NCBI RefSeq assembly: GCF_900112185.1
Contig: NZ_FOKP01000001.1
Span: 62,001-126,000, forward strand
Length of the DNA stretch: 64,000 nucleotides
Direction: 5' to 3'
Source: Allobosea sp. CRIB-10
GTDB taxonomy: Bacteria > Pseudomonadota > Alphaproteobacteria > Rhizobiales > Beijerinckiaceae
A model generated the notes under the pieces. It was not told the origin of the DNA. It did not search any database and saw nothing but the letters and a program-made list of their open reading frames with translations. The first letter of the stretch is position 1. Every line of letters starts with the position of its first letter. This document shows, one piece after another, positions 63,468 through 64,000 of the stretch. The position numbers were made by a program, and so were the translations under genes.

Positions 63468-64000
63468 ATGACCGTGCCTGACATCAGCAATGCGAGTGAT
63501 ATTGGCAACTACCATTTCCAGCCCGGCGACATGGTGGAGGCCTATTGGAACATCCAGGTCGACGATGACTACATCTCGATCAACAAATACATGATCGGCA
63601 TCCATAATTCCGATGCCGGGGCACAGAAGCGCAAGGCCGTCCAGCAGGCGGCAGCGAAACTCAATCATCGCATCGATCAGAAGGCGTTCACCCGGGCTAG
63701 CATGGGCAAGGTCACGCCGGGCGATTGCCAGCATATTCTGACCATGGCGGTGCGGAGCGGGCTGGTGAAGCCGGGCGATCTTCAGGCCTGGGCCGATCAA
63801 TGCCTCGGCGTCGACTGCACCGGCTTCGTCGTCGCCTATTACAACGAGATCGGCCGCATCAACGTCGACAAGTACAGCGGCGGGGCCAGCTGCCCGTTTC
63901 TCGTCGGCCGAGCGGTCAAGAACAAGGCGCCCGGTCTGGAAAGCGCTCTGATTTGGGAGCAGGATCAGGTCCGCGTCGGTGATATGATGGTGTGGATGAA
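63468..64000 (+). CDS. Candidate T6SS effector: NlpC/P60-like cysteine peptidase (right part missing)
   Basis: An open frame of 177 complete codons that runs off the right edge. GAGGAG lies before ATG 63468. Residues 102-177 carry a cysteine-peptidase pattern of the NlpC/P60/CHAP type: DCTGFVVAYY (Asp116, catalytic Cys117), then VGDMMVWM where a Gly-Asp turn precedes the strand; the catalytic His is expected just beyond the window. The N-terminal 100 residues (GNYHFQPGDMVEAYW, DDYISINKYMIG) match no family that I know. The place directly behind clpV, where cargo genes are often found, suggests a peptidoglycan-cleaving effector. An immunity gene would be expected next. No signal peptide, as for a T6SS effector. 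Confidence 0.7.
   Translation, partial: MTVPDISNASDIGNYHFQPGDMVEAYWNIQVDDDYISINKYMIGIHNSDAGAQKRKAVQQAAAKLNHRIDQKAFTRASMGKVTPGDCQHILTMAVRSGLVKPGDLQAWADQCLGVDCTGFVVAYYNEIGRINVDKYSGGASCPFLVGRAVKNKAPGLESALIWEQDQVRVGDMMVWM

Overview
The window is GC-rich (about two thirds G+C by eye) and almost fully coding. It looks like the chromosome of an alphaproteobacterium of the order Hyphomicrobiales, and Bosea or a close relative is my best guess. Reasons: an iscS-sufBCDS-sufT operon preceded by an Irr-type iron control element; RNase E with an acidic insertion after its S1 domain; several palindromic intergenic repeats of the kind common in Bradyrhizobium/Bosea-type genomes; and an impA-like type VI secretion (T6SS) cluster. 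The genus is inference. I see no rRNA, tRNA, CRISPR array or intact insertion sequence.

Layout. 1-3.5 kb (minus): TlpA-like thioredoxin, Tat-exported transglutaminase-like protein, cysteine desulfurase and selD (cut by the left edge), perhaps one transcription unit that feeds selenium to SelD. 3.6-7 kb: a CopZ-like metal-binding protein behind a CueR-type promoter, tenA, a two-gene exported/membrane pair, and a MerR regulator behind its own MerR-type operator. 7-13.5 kb (plus): diguanylate cyclase, Gfo/Idh/MocA oxidoreductase, ImmA/IrrE-like metalloprotease, aminotransferase and a large MscS channel. 13.7-24 kb: housekeeping and cell-wall genes: rne, an AMIN/amidase_3 amidase, PBP1A (mrcA), prfB with its programmed +1 frameshift, and an M23 endopeptidase. 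24-30.6 kb: 1-Cys Bcp-type peroxiredoxin, a 1,154-residue AsmA/YhdP-like protein, tyrS and an alpha/beta hydrolase. 30.7-37.7 kb: the SUF iron-sulfur operon, with a small tautomerase placed between sufD and sufS.

37.8-47.8 kb is the most unusual part. On the minus strand, a protein with three DUF4399 domains, a single-DUF4399 protein and a caspase-like/FGE fusion form one operon. The fusion has lost its catalytic cysteine (Thr instead). Divergent from it, on the plus strand, are a caspase-like protein with an intact His/Cys dyad, an OmpA-like lipid- or wall-associated protein, a methyltransferase with a regulatory domain, a lytic transglycosylase that carries an IS1595-transposase-like zinc ribbon at its N terminus, and a small acidic protein. 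This looks like a coherent envelope-associated locus that I cannot match to a described system.

47.9-64 kb is the T6SS: FHA protein, DUF6931 protein and vgrG on the minus strand; an OmpA-like protein, tssA (with a duplicated C-terminal module), tssB, tssC, hcp, tssE, tssF, tssG and tssH/clpV on the plus strand. A gene that runs off the right edge encodes an NlpC/P60-like cysteine peptidase and is a good candidate for a peptidoglycan-cleaving T6SS effector. tssJ/K/L/M are not in the window, so the membrane-complex half must lie elsewhere.

Most starts were chosen on ribosome-binding sites, overlaps and known family lengths; several are GTG or TTG and remain uncertain, as noted per gene.
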